DNA of 64,000 bases, from positions 79,363,804 through 79,427,803 of the forward strand of contig OW386287.2 in assembly GCA_936432065.2 (NCBI GenBank). The letters are read 5' to 3'. Source of the DNA: Rutpela maculata. Lineage: Eukaryota > Arthropoda > Insecta > Coleoptera > Cerambycidae. Position numbers and translations under genes: made by a program. Shown here one piece after another: positions 1 to 11,500 of the stretch. How positions within the stretch are numbered: the stretch's first letter is position 1; each line of letters opens with the position of its first letter. A model generated the notes under the pieces. It worked only from the letters and a program-made list of their open reading frames with translations. It ran no database searches and was not told the origin of the DNA.

Positions 1-321
1 GTAGTGTTCACATTTATTAAATTACTCTGGTTTGTTTTCTTGTCGATCTTTATTAATTTGGTAATTTGTAAATTTATATATCAAACTACACAAAATTATA
101 ATTTCACATTAGGCATTTGGGATATTTATGTTAGATATACATACGAAAATAATAATTAGTTACCTATTTGTGTTATCATAGAACCATTTGAGTTTGTTCG
201 TCTTGATAAATATACTACCTGAATAGTTTTTACGGTTTTACTTATTAGTTTTTTTTTATTGAAACTTTACGCACAGAAATTAAAGGTTCTCACTGAAAAA
301 AAGGAGACATTGTTTTTGAGA

Positions 322-1639
322 ATGCAGGCATTGTTAGATTTAAGTACAAAGAAGGATGCAGCGTCCCTCAAAAATTTTTGAAATTAGGTATGCTAGGCTT
401 GATCAGACTGAATCACAATTTGAGCAATTAATAGATGAAATTAATATTATTCAGGTAGAAATAGACTCAGAATATCAACCCAATTTTCAGGTACTAGATG
501 TTGTAAATGAGATGTGCTGTCATATTCGTGCAAATTACAGCGAACTTAGACAAAATATAGCTCATTCGTCAAAACAAAATGAACAAACCTCCAAATCGGT
601 CAAACTAACAATGCTAGAATTACCGAGTTTTGATCCAGACAAGGGAATCCATTTATGGCCCATTTTTTATGAAACTTTTAAAACTTTAATTCATAGTAAT
701 AAAGATCTTAGCGACAATGAAAAGGTTCAATATTTAGCATCGTGTTTAAAAGGTAAAGCTCAAAATGTTTTTGCTGGTTTACCACCAATAGGAGATAATT
801 ACGAAATTTTATGGGATAGTTTGTTTAAAAAATATAATGATAATAGGGCATTAGCTAGTCAATATTTTGAGCATATGCTTAACTTTAAACCTTTAGTTAA
901 TGAAGACTTAAAATCTTACAATACCTTTTTAGAAAAATTTCATGCACCGGCCCAAGCCTTATGTAACCTAGAAATCGATGATCTGGCAGATTTCATTATT
1001 GCTTCCTTGGCTTTAATGAAATTAGGTCCAGAAACTGTTAAGATGTTTGAATTAGTTAGAGAAAAACAAGATATGCCCTCGTACAAGGAAATTGTAGAAT
1101 TTATATCGAATCAAGTGAGGACATTGCATAGATCCGTTAAACCTACTCGACTTCCCGGTAATAATACGAGTTCAAATACCAACAAATCAGCTGTAGTACG
1201 ATCGTTTGTTGTTAGTTAAGAAGTTAATAATAATTTATGTAAATGTTGCAAACGTGATACGCATCCAATTAATCATTGTTCAAAATTCCTGAAACATTCG
1301 CCAAACGAGCGATACAAAATAGCCAAACAAATGGGTGTTTGTCTTAATTGTTTAGGATCAACACATAAAATAGCACAATGCTTCTCGAAGGTGACTTGTA
1401 ACATTTGCAATATGAAACATCATAAATTATTACATTTTTATACTGATAGCTCTGCTACTCGAACAGTAACAAATTCTAATAGCGCTAGTGCTAGTACTTC
1501 TTCTGGTAGTAATCATCAAAACGATTTTAACCATAATAATAGCTCAACAGTAGCAACAAATAGCGACGCCTTAGTCGAAAACCATACTCAACCGTCTTTG
1601 TTCAGTGTCCAACAAGACGGACTTGAAAGGAAGTCATAA
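322..1639 (+). pseudogene. gag: BEL/Pao gag, frameshifted
   Basis: The likely original start is the ATG at 322. That frame stops after about 19 codons in an A/T run near 370-378, and the homologous reading continues in the frame of a later ATG at 356, so a one-base indel separates them. The middle part (about 600-1130) is a DUF1759-type Gag region with the motif LELPSFDPDKG, the counterpart of LPAISLPSFSGQ in the intact copy. A TAA at 1217-1219 interrupts the frame. Beyond it lie two cysteine/histidine zinc-knuckle groups (about 1240-1440), which bind RNA in this family, and a Ser/Asn-rich linker. The frame closes at 1637-1639. Gag would form the particle shell; this copy is not functional. 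Confidence 0.85.
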
Positions 1640-3142
1640 ACAGTACACAGTTTTGTTGTCCACCGCAGTTGTAAATGTTATAGACAGCAATGGTAAAAAA
1701 CAAAACTTACGTTTTCTAGTAGATATGGCTTCACAATCAAACTTCCTTACGTTAAATAGTTGTAGACGTTTAGGTCTTACAGTATGTAAAACATTTTCAC
1801 TTGTTAGTGGTATAGGCGTAACTTCGCGGCCTATTAAAGGTAAAACTAACCTAACAATTATGTCTCGTTTTGATGACAATATAAAATATCGTATCGATGT
1901 TTTACTCATAGAAAAAATAACTGATCAGCTACCTACTTCTACAGTAGATAAAAATTTGTTGGGTCATTTAGAAAATCTGAATTTAGCTGACCCACAATAC
2001 TATAGGCCATCTCAGATCGATGGGATTTTAGGTGCAGATATTTTTGTACATATTTTACAGTCTGGTAGAATTGTAGGCGTGCCAAGTGCAATACAAACGC
2101 GCTTAGGCTATTTAATTTGTGGTAATGCTCCGACTTTAGATGAAAATCTCAAAGACAATTTAGCATTTTGTACTTTTACGTCAATAGAACCATTTATAAA
2201 AAATTTATGGGAGTTAGATGACGCTATTTCAGCATCTAACATTGTGGAAGATGAAATATGTGAAACAATATTTATTTCAAGTTATAGTCGTGATTCCACT
2301 GGTAGGTATTCAGTGGCGTTACCATTTAAAGAAAACCCTGTAAAATTGGGAGATTCATTTCTAACTGCGCGTCAACGATTTCTATCATTAGAACGTAGAC
2401 TACAAAAATCTCCTCGACTATATCATGAATATAGTGAAGTTATGCAAGATTATATTAGTAAAAAACATATGACATTAGTTGTTGAAAGATATATTGATCA
2501 ATTGTCATATTATATTCCACACCACTGTATTTTTAAAGAGTCTTCTAGCACACCTCTTAGAATTATTTTCGATGCTAGCGCGAAAACTGATAATTCCATT
2601 TCATTAAATGATATTTTGTATACAGGTCCAAAACTTCAAAATAACTTATTCAAAATTTTGTTAAATTTTGTTAAATTTTAGACTTTTTCCCATAGCGACA
2701 ACAGCAGATGTGAAACAAATATACCGCCAAATAAATATTAACGAAGAACATCAAAAATATCAGAGAGTTTTATGGAGATTTAGTCCCAATGAACCGCTTT
2801 TGACATATCAATTAAACACGGTCACATTCGGAATTAAACCTAGTCCTTGGTTAACTTTACGTAGTATTAAACAACTGGCAAAAGATGAAGCAGAGACGTT
2901 TCCTAAGGCTATTAATTACGTAGAGAGAGATATATATGTAGACGATATAGTTTCGAGTGTCTGCCATTTGAGCGAGGCTAAAATGGTATTTGAACAATTA
3001 GTAGGTTTATTTAAAGCCGGACAATTTGAGTTAGTCAAATGGTCTACGAATAATGCAGAATTATATACATATTTTCCGGAGTCAATATGATTAGTAAAGG
3101 TTGTAGATTTCGAACAAGATATTTTAAAAATTTTAGGATTAC
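1605..3142 (+). pseudogene. pol: BEL/Pao pol: protease and reverse transcriptase, broken
   Basis: A frame shift near 1610-1625 leads from gag into this part. The retropepsin begins at LLSTAVVNV. Where the intact copy has the active-site motif DSGS, this copy reads DMAS, so the catalytic aspartate remains but the following Ser-Gly is lost. The reverse transcriptase starts around 2550 (FDASAKTD). A second frameshift near 2660-2690 is followed by the palm with the catalytic motif YVDD at about 2935-2947. TGA codons at 3088 and 3145 replace sense codons. The enzyme would copy the element RNA into cDNA inside Gag particles; the breaks make this copy inactive. Confidence 0.85.
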
Positions 3143-3145
3143 AAT

Positions 3146-4587
3146 GAGTTACTAGTATTGATAGATTTGTGTTTAAGATAAATCTTGATTCACAAATATG
3201 TACTAAACGTGGAGTACTCTCGACGTTAGCTAGATGTTTTGACCCTTTGGGCCTTTTAGCGCCGATGACGTTCTATATTAAATATTTAATCAAAGAATTG
3301 TGGAAATTAAAACTAAATTGGGATGAAACTCCCCCCTCTCACTTTGTAGATTTGTGGACTCAGTTTCAAAGAGAATTGCCTGTTTTAAGTCAATTACAAA
3401 TACATAGACATTTAGGGGTAGATAATAATAATAGTTCGATTATTTTAGTTGCCTTTGCTGATGCCTCCGAAAAGGGCTATGCAGGCGCAGTGTATGTTAG
3501 GTCGACGGATGTCCGTGGCAATATACATGTAAATCTAGTTTGTGCACAGTCCAAAGTAGCTCCCATGAACTTGGTGTCACTTCCTCGCTTAGAGCTTTGT
3601 GCTGCTTTATTAACGTCTAAATTAATTAGTATTGTGATAAATACTTATCAAGGTCGTATTCAAGTTAAAAAGATTTATGCATTTTCGGATTCTACAATAA
3701 CTTTAAATTGGATTCATTCCTATAAATGGAAAACCTTTATCGCAAATCGTGTTTCGAAAATTCATAGTAGAGTACCGGTTGATAGTTGGTATCATGTGAA
3801 TAGTGGTAGTAATGTAGCTGACTGCGCCAGTAGAGGTCTGTCACCAAAAGGTTTATTAAACCACCCCAATTGGTTACGTGGGCCTAATTGGTTAACACTT
3901 ACTGAAGAAAATTGGCCTATAAAATCTTTTAGTAGTAGTAAAATAGAATTAATCGATAGTAATTTGTTAGAGGCTAAAACAATGGCTTTCCCGGTATGTA
4001 CGAAAGATAATAATTCTTTATATAAACTTATTTTATATTTTTCTTCGTGGCCTAAACTACAGAACTCTATGGTTTATGTTTTAAAATTTGTTAAACTTAT
4101 ACAGTGTGGCTCAACAATCGGGACCTTAGATATAGACAAAGCGGAACTTGTTTTAATCCGTATAATACAAAATATATATTTTACAGAAGAGCTGCGTGCT
4201 CTAAATAAAGGCGAACCTTGTTCCTTTTATTTACGTAAATTACGACCTTTTTTGGATAATGATGTGATTCGAGTAGGAGGACGGTTGAATAATGCGTCAC
4301 TCACTTTTGAACATAAACATCCCTTGTTACTGCCAAAATCTGACCATTTAGTAAATATTCTCATCGATTATTACCATAGAAAAAATTTACATGCGGGGCC
4401 TCAACTATTGTTAGCAATTTTACGTAAAAAAATTTGGATACTGTCTGCTCGAAAAATTGTTAGATATAGAATATGGGCATGTAATATTTGTTTCCGAGTA
4501 AAACCGAAACCTGTGTTTCCGATAATGGCCAATCTGCCAGCTGTTAGAGTCACCTCCTACAAAGGCTTTTCTCCATGTTGGAACTGA
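3146..4587 (+). pseudogene. pol: BEL/Pao pol: connection, RNase H and integrase zinc-binding region
   Basis: An open stretch begins after the TGA at 3145. It holds the conserved FDPLGLLAP connection motif, then the RNase H-like region with FADASE (about 3453) and AFSDSTITL (about 3680), and the BEL-specific stretch ending in CASRGL. The HHCC zinc-binding domain of integrase lies near 4360-4500, with paired histidines then CNICF. The frame ends at 4585-4587 because of a one-base shift just before the integrase core. Same order and spacing as in the intact copy. Confidence 0.85.
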
Positions 4588-5482
4588 CTACGCTGAACCC
4601 TTTTACGTTACAATGAGACGTGGAAGAGGTATTAGAAGTCAGAAGGCTTATTTATGTTTGTTTGTTTGTCTAGCTACCAAAGCTATACATCTAGAATTAA
4701 CTTCAAGTTTAACTACCGAATGCTTCATTGCCGCTTTTAAAGGATTTATCGGAAGAAGAGGTCATTGTGCAGTACTGTATTCTGATAGGGGTACAAATTT
4801 TATAGGTGCAAAGACACAATTAGATGAAATTTATAGTTTATTAAAATCTCAGGAATATCTAGATGGTTTTCAAAGGGAATTACTTTCGAATAAAGTAGAA
4901 TGGAAATTTAATGCGCCCTCCAGCCCACATTTTGGAGGAATATGGGAGAGTAATATTAAGTGCGTGAAAAAACATTTATTAAAGGTCGTTGGTTCACAAA
5001 TTCTTACGTACGAAGAATTATACACAGTACTAATGCAAATAGAGTCCCTGTTAAATTCACGACCTTTATATTGCTTAAGCCCTGACCCATCTGAACCATT
5101 GGCTTTGACGCCATCACATTTTTTAACTGGAGAATGTTTAAAACATTTACCAGCCCGAGATTTATCTGATCAACCAAGTAACCTTGTGACAAGAAAACAT
5201 TTGCTTGACTCCCTAGTGCAATCGTACTGGAAACGATGGCACACGGAGTATTTGTCAAATTTACAAACAAGCCAAAAATGGAGCACACCTAGCATGCCTA
5301 TTAAAGTGGGAATGATTGTCGTACTTATGAGGGAAAATACTCCACCTTTGTACTGGCCATTAGGCATCATAGAGGAAGTTTACCCCGGCACAGATGGTGT
5401 TGTTAGGGTGGTTTCAGTTAAAATTAAAAGTAATACCTACAAACGTCCTGTTGTTCGTTTGTGCCCGCTTCCAAAACAGTAG
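4580..5482 (+). pseudogene. int: BEL/Pao integrase core and C-terminal domain
   Basis: This frame is shifted relative to the preceding part at about 4580. It contains the D,D-E integrase core. The first aspartate lies in the GTDYAEP stretch at the junction, the second in YSDRGTNF (about 4780) and the glutamate in GGIWESN (about 4935). It is followed by a DUF5641-type tail with PPLYWPLGIIEEVYPG and ends at 5482. The core itself is uninterrupted, but it is out of frame with the rest of pol. Integrase inserts the cDNA into host chromosomes. Confidence 0.87.
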
Positions 5483-5670
5483 TATAATTTTTTTTTTTAA
5501 TTTTGAAAATTTAGTTAGTAGTTTCACATATAAATAATATTATTCACTTTACTTTTATTATTGTAATTAGTTTAAGGTAAAAGTTTGAAATTGGCAAGCC
5601 AGCAAACTAGAGTAAGTATTTCAGTTGTTTGAACATATTTCTATTTAAATTTAGATTGAAAACTTGAGCT

Positions 5671-5690
5671 TTCAAGGGGGCGGAGGATGG
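5671..5690 (+). promoter_or_regulatory. polypurine tract of BEL copy A
   Basis: A G-rich purine run sits immediately before the 3' LTR, where plus-strand DNA priming occurs in LTR retrotransposons. The intact copy has a comparable site just inside its 3' LTR. Confidence 0.6.
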
Positions 5691-6133
5691 TGTGGCCGCA
5701 CCTTTAGCTTTCATTGGTTTTTGTAATTATTTCAGTAATTTTTAATTTTGATAATAGGGGACACTACTGCACCGATAGAAATTAATTTAACTATTCATTC
5801 ATTCGTTTTAAGAAAGTCGAGAGTATAGTATAGATAGTAAGGTACGTTAGAATCGCGACACGTGCGAGGAACTAGTAGTTTCTAAATTTTGCTTTACACT
5901 TTGGTATAGGCCAATATAGTATTTTACCTAATTCGTTAAGGTGTCAAGTGCATAGAATATCAGAATCCCTACTTCCATTTCCATCTTTTTATTCCCGGTC
6001 TCTGATATTCGAAGCAGTAGTTAAGGAGCGGAGCTGCCGAATTGGGGTAAGTGAAAACTTACAATAAATTATATCTACTGCTTAATATTGTAAATCTAGA
6101 CAGTCCACTCATAAAGCGTATGTGGTCGCTACA
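5691..6133 (+). repeat. 3' LTR of BEL copy A
   Basis: The LTR starts with TGTGGCCGCA right after the polypurine tract and appears to end with GCTACA, giving a TGT...ACA terminus of about 443 bp. The end is inferred from the terminal motif, because the second LTR is outside the window. Confidence 0.6.
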
Positions 6134-6418
6134 CCAGACTCTTAAAATTAAAGAAACTGAATTTGTTGGTTACTTACTGACTTAATTAATGATAAAGCTT
6201 CTTGCGCCTTTGGTTTTTTTCTGAAGTGGTTTGCAAATGAGGATACAAAACGGAACATAAGAGTACATGAAGACAAAGTGCCATTCTCACCAGAATGACG
6301 TCATCATAGTCTGTATATTAACTACCCATAAAACAAGATATCTAAACAATCTATAATTTATTAATTAGATGTGGAAGAATAATTGATACATTTTAGTACA
6401 ATTGGCGCCGGCGTCAGC

Positions 6419-6507
6419 TTAAACTCACCGCTGTAGGAGATGCTCTCTTTCTAACACACGCCACTACAAATAAGGTTAGAAAAGGAGCATCTCGGTGGTG
6501 AGTTTAA
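6419..6507. repeat. small palindromic element or hairpin
   Basis: The arms at about 6419-6455 and 6475-6507 are inverted copies (TTAAACTCACC facing GGTGAGTTTAA, and GAGATGCTCT facing AGGAGCATCTC) around a 19-base centre. A few bases differ between the arms. It could be a very short inverted-repeat element or the template of a structured RNA; I recognise neither. Confidence 0.5.
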
Positions 6508-7104
6508 TGTGATGGCGATCGTACGTAAAATGTTGATTTCTTAAGTAATTCTGTTTTGTACCATTCTTATCATAATCTGGAAAAGCTGCCCCCCTGAATG
6601 CCAACACAGTTTATGTTCTTTCCGGAATTTGTCAATAGACTCGTTTTTTAAGCCGTCAACATTATGCTCGTATCTTCAATACCATCGTCACATTTATCAT
6701 TGTAAAATTGGGGTAATAGATACGACTTTTCAGGATTCCATTACAAATAGTACAAACAGACGATACCCAAGAAATAACTGTTCAGTAATCTAAATAGCAA
6801 GACTGATCGTAAATTTTTGTCCTCTGGCCGGCGTGTAGCATACTAAGCATTTCACGCCAAAATAATATTTTTGCTACTTTTAAATTTAAATGTTCTGGTA
6901 GTTTTAAACAAACAATGCAACATAATGCTTTCGTCGTGAAATGCTACCAGTTTGCTATGCAATGGAGGACATAGTGTAGGAAGTTGCTAACATTGTTCGA
7001 AAGCAACTTGCAGTCTGGCTATTTAGGTAAACACTACAGCCCTAAAAGCCTACAGTGATACCCAAAGGATAATAGCATAACACAAATCCTGTACTGGTCC
7101 TGTT

Positions 7105-7225
7105 GATATCCTGAGGATATACAAAAGTACATCCGTGGGATATACTGAAGATATGGAAAGCAGTGCCTCTTCTAGATCCCAGGGATATCCCGGATATCTT
7201 GGGATATCCTCAGGATATTGCTATA
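7105..7225. repeat. GGATATCC-rich degenerate repeat patch
   Basis: The palindrome GGATATCC and close variants recur about eight times in 120 bases, with irregular spacing. No reading frame runs through it. Confidence 0.5.
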
Positions 7226-8160
7226 TCCAGCTTCTATAACCTTGTGTTGTCTGGGAATGCGATGTAGGGTATATGAAGTTGAATATGCCAATCTTATAAG
7301 GAACATACAATTTTTTTTATGTATCTTGTCCAGTGCACGTCTTACATCGAATGGCAGAAACGGTTAGGGAGTGTTATCTCAAAATGGACATACTGATAAA
7401 GTATTTCGTAAAGTCCCTGAGTGCGTACTGTCGTTTTGTAAAACTCTTCCCCAAATATTGCGTCCCCCAACCCTAAGCTAATAAGCCACAAAAAAGTTTA
7501 TTATTTCATTATCCGAGTTCGCCTCTGTTATTTACATCATAGCACCCAAGAATCCTATAACACTTTCTGTGAGGTGCGCGAATGCATCTAGTACTGGATT
7601 AAACGCACGTGTCAGCTGTCACTGATTCGCGTCTGACTGAAAAGATATAAATATTTTTGTATGTAAAATTTGCAAGATCTTTCTAAAAAGAACTAACAAC
7701 TTAATATTATTTTCGTCATACCTCCCTCGTAAGTGTACTCTAATTCCATTGTTTTGTCGATCGTAAGTTACGCTTTATGTACCAAATACTTGTTGCCATT
7801 GGCAATTTTTCATAACGTCCCTAGGGAAATAAAGTAAATTTGGGATAATTTTTTTCTTTTATGTAACAAGTATTAAATTCAATGTTTTTACTTTCTTGAA
7901 AGTAAATCCAGACAAGCCTCACTTGCTATATCTTCTATGTCCGACATTATTTTCAAAAATGTTCAGAGCTATTATAATAATATGGTTTAATTTATCTTGA
8001 CAGTAATTGTCATTTGAATAAAAACCGCGTCCTAAATTTATTTTATTGACGGTTGCCATGGACATTCCAAACATCGCTACTTTTACTATTTGCTTAGCAA
8101 ATATGAAATCTTACTCAAATAATTATAGTTTTCCACTAGTTTTTTCTAATTTAATGATTC

Positions 8161-8165
8161 ATGGG
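8161..8165. repeat. target site duplication of BEL copy B
   Basis: ATGGG directly precedes the LTR start at 8166 and occurs again at 14354-14358, directly after the second LTR. This 5-bp duplication is typical of BEL/Pao integration and defines the ends of the insertion. Confidence 0.9.
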
Positions 8166-8436
8166 TGTTATTTCTATGTTTGTGGACTGTATGACACTTA
8201 ATTGCATTTAATTGAAAAAGTCTGTTTCCAACTAAACTATTTATTTAAATAACTTAACAAAATTGGTATATGTACAATGCAAACTGTGGTGGGTAAATGA
8301 TTTCTTTTCGACACATATGGCCTGTACCTCCCTCAAGTGGTCTTTTCACAATATCAACGTTGCCATATATATTGCATAAAGGCTAAAAGGAACTTAAAAT
8401 TACTTGACAAAATAAAATAGACATTATGGCCTTAAC
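8166..8436 (-). repeat. 3' LTR of BEL copy B
   Basis: This 271-bp LTR has TGTTA...TAACA ends. It contains a 49-bp segment, between the ACACATAT and ATATATTGC stretches, that is absent from the partner LTR at 14132-14353. The rest matches except for about one substitution. Confidence 0.93.
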
Positions 8437-8599
8437 ATGCCGGCCGCCTTGAAATATGTCCGAATAAAGAATGTAAAATATTTCAACACATAGTAAATAG
8501 ATTTGAACATAAACATTATCATTAGGTGAAATAAACATTATTTCGATTCTTATAATTAATAAACGTTTTAGAGTCTTATTGTTCATGGCTTGTTAGTAT

Positions 8600-11500
8600 T
8601 CAATGTTCATTTTCAATTTCGAAAGGAAAAACACACAGACGAGACACAGCACGTTTTAATACGTGTCCGTTCACTATCACAGACACAACTCGTACAACAC
8701 CATCTTGTCCTGGGTGAAGCTGAGTGATACGACCCATGTGCCATTTAAGTGGTGGAGTATCCTTTTCCTTCAATAAAACAATTGTGCCAATTTTGATATG
8801 GCTTTGTGTGACTTCCTTCCATTTATTTCTCGTCTGCAACTCAGAGAGATATTCTCGATGCCAACGTGCCCAGAAATGTTGGACTAATTTTTGCAGCCTT
8901 TCATATCTCTTAAGTCTATTCTCCGGTACATTGATGTATTGTCGTTCGGGTAATGCAGTGATTGGTTTACCCAATAAAAAGTGAGCTGGGGTAAGTGGGT
9001 TTAATTGATCGGATTCGGAAGTCAAAGGACATAAAGGACGAGAATTGAGTATGGCCTCAATTTGGACCAATACCGTATTAAATTGCTCAAAGTTTAGATG
9101 GGCTTCGCCTATAACACGTTTTAAGTGAAATTTCGCGCTTTTTACTCCTGCTTCCCATATTCCCCCAAAATTAGGAGAATATGCGGGTATAAAATGCCAT
9201 GTGATGAGGTCTTGAGATAAATTGTTTTTAATATCGTCTGAATGTAACTTTAAAAAATTTTGAAGCTTTATCATTTCTGTATTTGCTCCTACAAATGTTT
9301 TAGCATTGTCTGTATACATATTTAGAGGTTTGCCCCTTCTTCCAATAAATCGCTTTAAAGTAGCTAGGAAATTTTCTGTCGTTAGCTCAGAGACGGCTTC
9401 AAGATGAATAGCCTTTGTGGCTAAACATATGAATAGACACACGCAACCTTTAATTAATTTTGCGCCTCTGGCTGTTCTTGTGTTCCGGTCCCTTAACAGG
9501 AAGGGGCCTGCAAAATCACAACCTGTGTTGTAAAATGGTACACTTTCATTGACTCTATATGATGGTAAATTGCCCATTAAATAATTTTTTGAGTCGTGAG
9601 GCCTTGCGCGAAAACATTGAATACATTGGCGCACGGTAGCCCTACATACATTACGCCCTGTGATTGGCCAACATCGTTCCCTTGCAGACGCTAACAACAT
9701 AGTCGGACCGTAATGCAACAATCGTTCATGTTCGCCCCTTAATATTAATTTCGTTAAGTAATGTTTAGGTGGCAAAATAATAGGGTGTTTTTTATTGTAA
9801 TCGCAATCGGAATTTTGTATTCGTCCGCCAACACGCATTAGCGATTTATCGTCCAGAAATGGGTTCAAATTGAGCAAGGTACTTCTTTTGTTTAATGATT
9901 TATTTTTAATCAATTGTTGATAATCGTCTGGAAATGATTCCTCTTGGGCAAGTCTAATTAGTGTATGCAAGGAATTGTCTAATTCTAAAACACCTGATAG
10001 TTTTGAATTTATTTTCGAATTTAAATTAGAAATGAATCTAATGACATATGCAAAAACTCTTTGAAGTTTCTTTATTGACGAACATCGGTTAAAAATTTCT
10101 AGATCTCTTTTTATTGCAACACTTGTAATGGTTCTCTGTTCTGGTATACCGCCCGAGTCGTACTCGATATTATCTAAATTTGACATTAAATTGCCTTGGT
10201 TAAGCCAGTCCGGCCCTGTCCACCATAGAGTTGAACTCTTTAAATCTCGTACGTTCAAACCTCGGGTTAATAAGTCCGCAGGATTGTCCTCTGATGACAC
10301 GTGATGCCAACTCTCAATTTGAGTTAAACGTTGTATTTCGCTTATGCGGTTAGCGACAAAAGTTTTCCACCTGCTGGGGCAACCTTGAAGCCAACTAAGA
10401 GTAATTTTTGAATCTGACCAAAAATAAAATTTGTCGATCTTTACATTTAATGAATTGACAACCTTATGCGCGAGTTGTGCCGCCAAAAGCGCGCAACATA
10501 GTTCAAGCCGCGGTAAGCTTATTTGTTTAATAGGAGCTACTCTCGATTTCGAAGTTAATAATCTAGTTACAAATTGCCCTGATTTATTTCTACTTTTTAA
10601 ATAGATGGACGAACCATACGCCCTCTCGCTCGCATCCGCAAAAGCGTGTAGTTCTATGTAGTTATGGTTTGAAATTGTTACTTGCCTCAATATTTTAATT
10701 TCATTTAGCTTTGGTAATTCGCTACGAAATTGCATCCACATTGTATGTAGATTTTGAGGTATAGCTTCGTCCCAAGTAATTTTTGCTTGCCATAATTTTT
10801 GTATCAATAATTTACCTACAATTGTTATGGGAGCTAATAGTCCAAGAGGATCGTAAATCTGCGAAATAGCCGATAGTATTGTACGTTTGGTTACGATTTG
10901 ATTGTTGCCTACATTTGAAGTCGTATATTGTATAGTATCTAATTTTGCATTCCACAAAATGCCTAATGTTTTATTTGCCTCATTGTCACCGATTGATAAT
11001 ATACTTGACTCTAGATTGTCATTAAGAATAAATTGATTGCATAAATGTTCATCGTTTGATAGCCATTTGCGTAACTCAAAGCCTGCGCTGGATAGAATTT
11101 TGCTTATATCGTATTGTAGGTTTAATAGTTCTTGCTTCGAGTCACTGCCAGTTAATAAATCGTCGACATAGAAATTATTTTTTATGATGTCACTTGCCAT
11201 TGGATTAGTTTTCTCATTGTCAATGGCTAACTGGTAGAGACATCTTGTAGCGAGATAGGGTGCTGAAGCCGTTCCGTAGGTCACCGTTTTTAATTCATAA
11301 CATTGTAAAATATCGGATGGGCTTGGCCTCCAGAATATTCTTTGCAATGATCGTTGTTCCGGCTCTACCCAAATCATGCGGTACATTTTTGAGATGTCAG
11401 CCGTCATGACATAATTATATTGTCTAAAACGTAATATTATAGAATACAGACCACTTTGAATTGTAGGTCCCACATACTGAATGTCGTTCAGGCTTAAACC

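Larger units (their letters stand above)
1..6133 (+). mobile_element. BEL/Pao LTR retrotransposon, copy A (5' LTR outside window, decayed)
   Basis: The order gag, zinc knuckles, aspartic protease, reverse transcriptase, RNase H, integrase, C-terminal domain, polypurine tract and 3' LTR can be followed along the plus strand. It parallels the intact minus-strand copy at 8166-14353 domain by domain, which fixes the BEL/Pao assignment. The first 320 bases are internal leader and do not resemble the 3' LTR, so the 5' LTR lies upstream of the window. Several frameshifts and nonsense codons break the single Gag-Pol frame, so the copy cannot make its own proteins. The target duplication cannot be tested because only one end is visible. 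Confidence 0.93.
6134..8160. other. unassigned AT-rich DNA between the two BEL elements
   Basis: No open frame or domain is recognisable on either strand. The stretch holds a small palindromic element at 6419-6507 and a GGATATCC-rich patch at 7105-7225; nothing else stands out. Confidence 0.6.
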
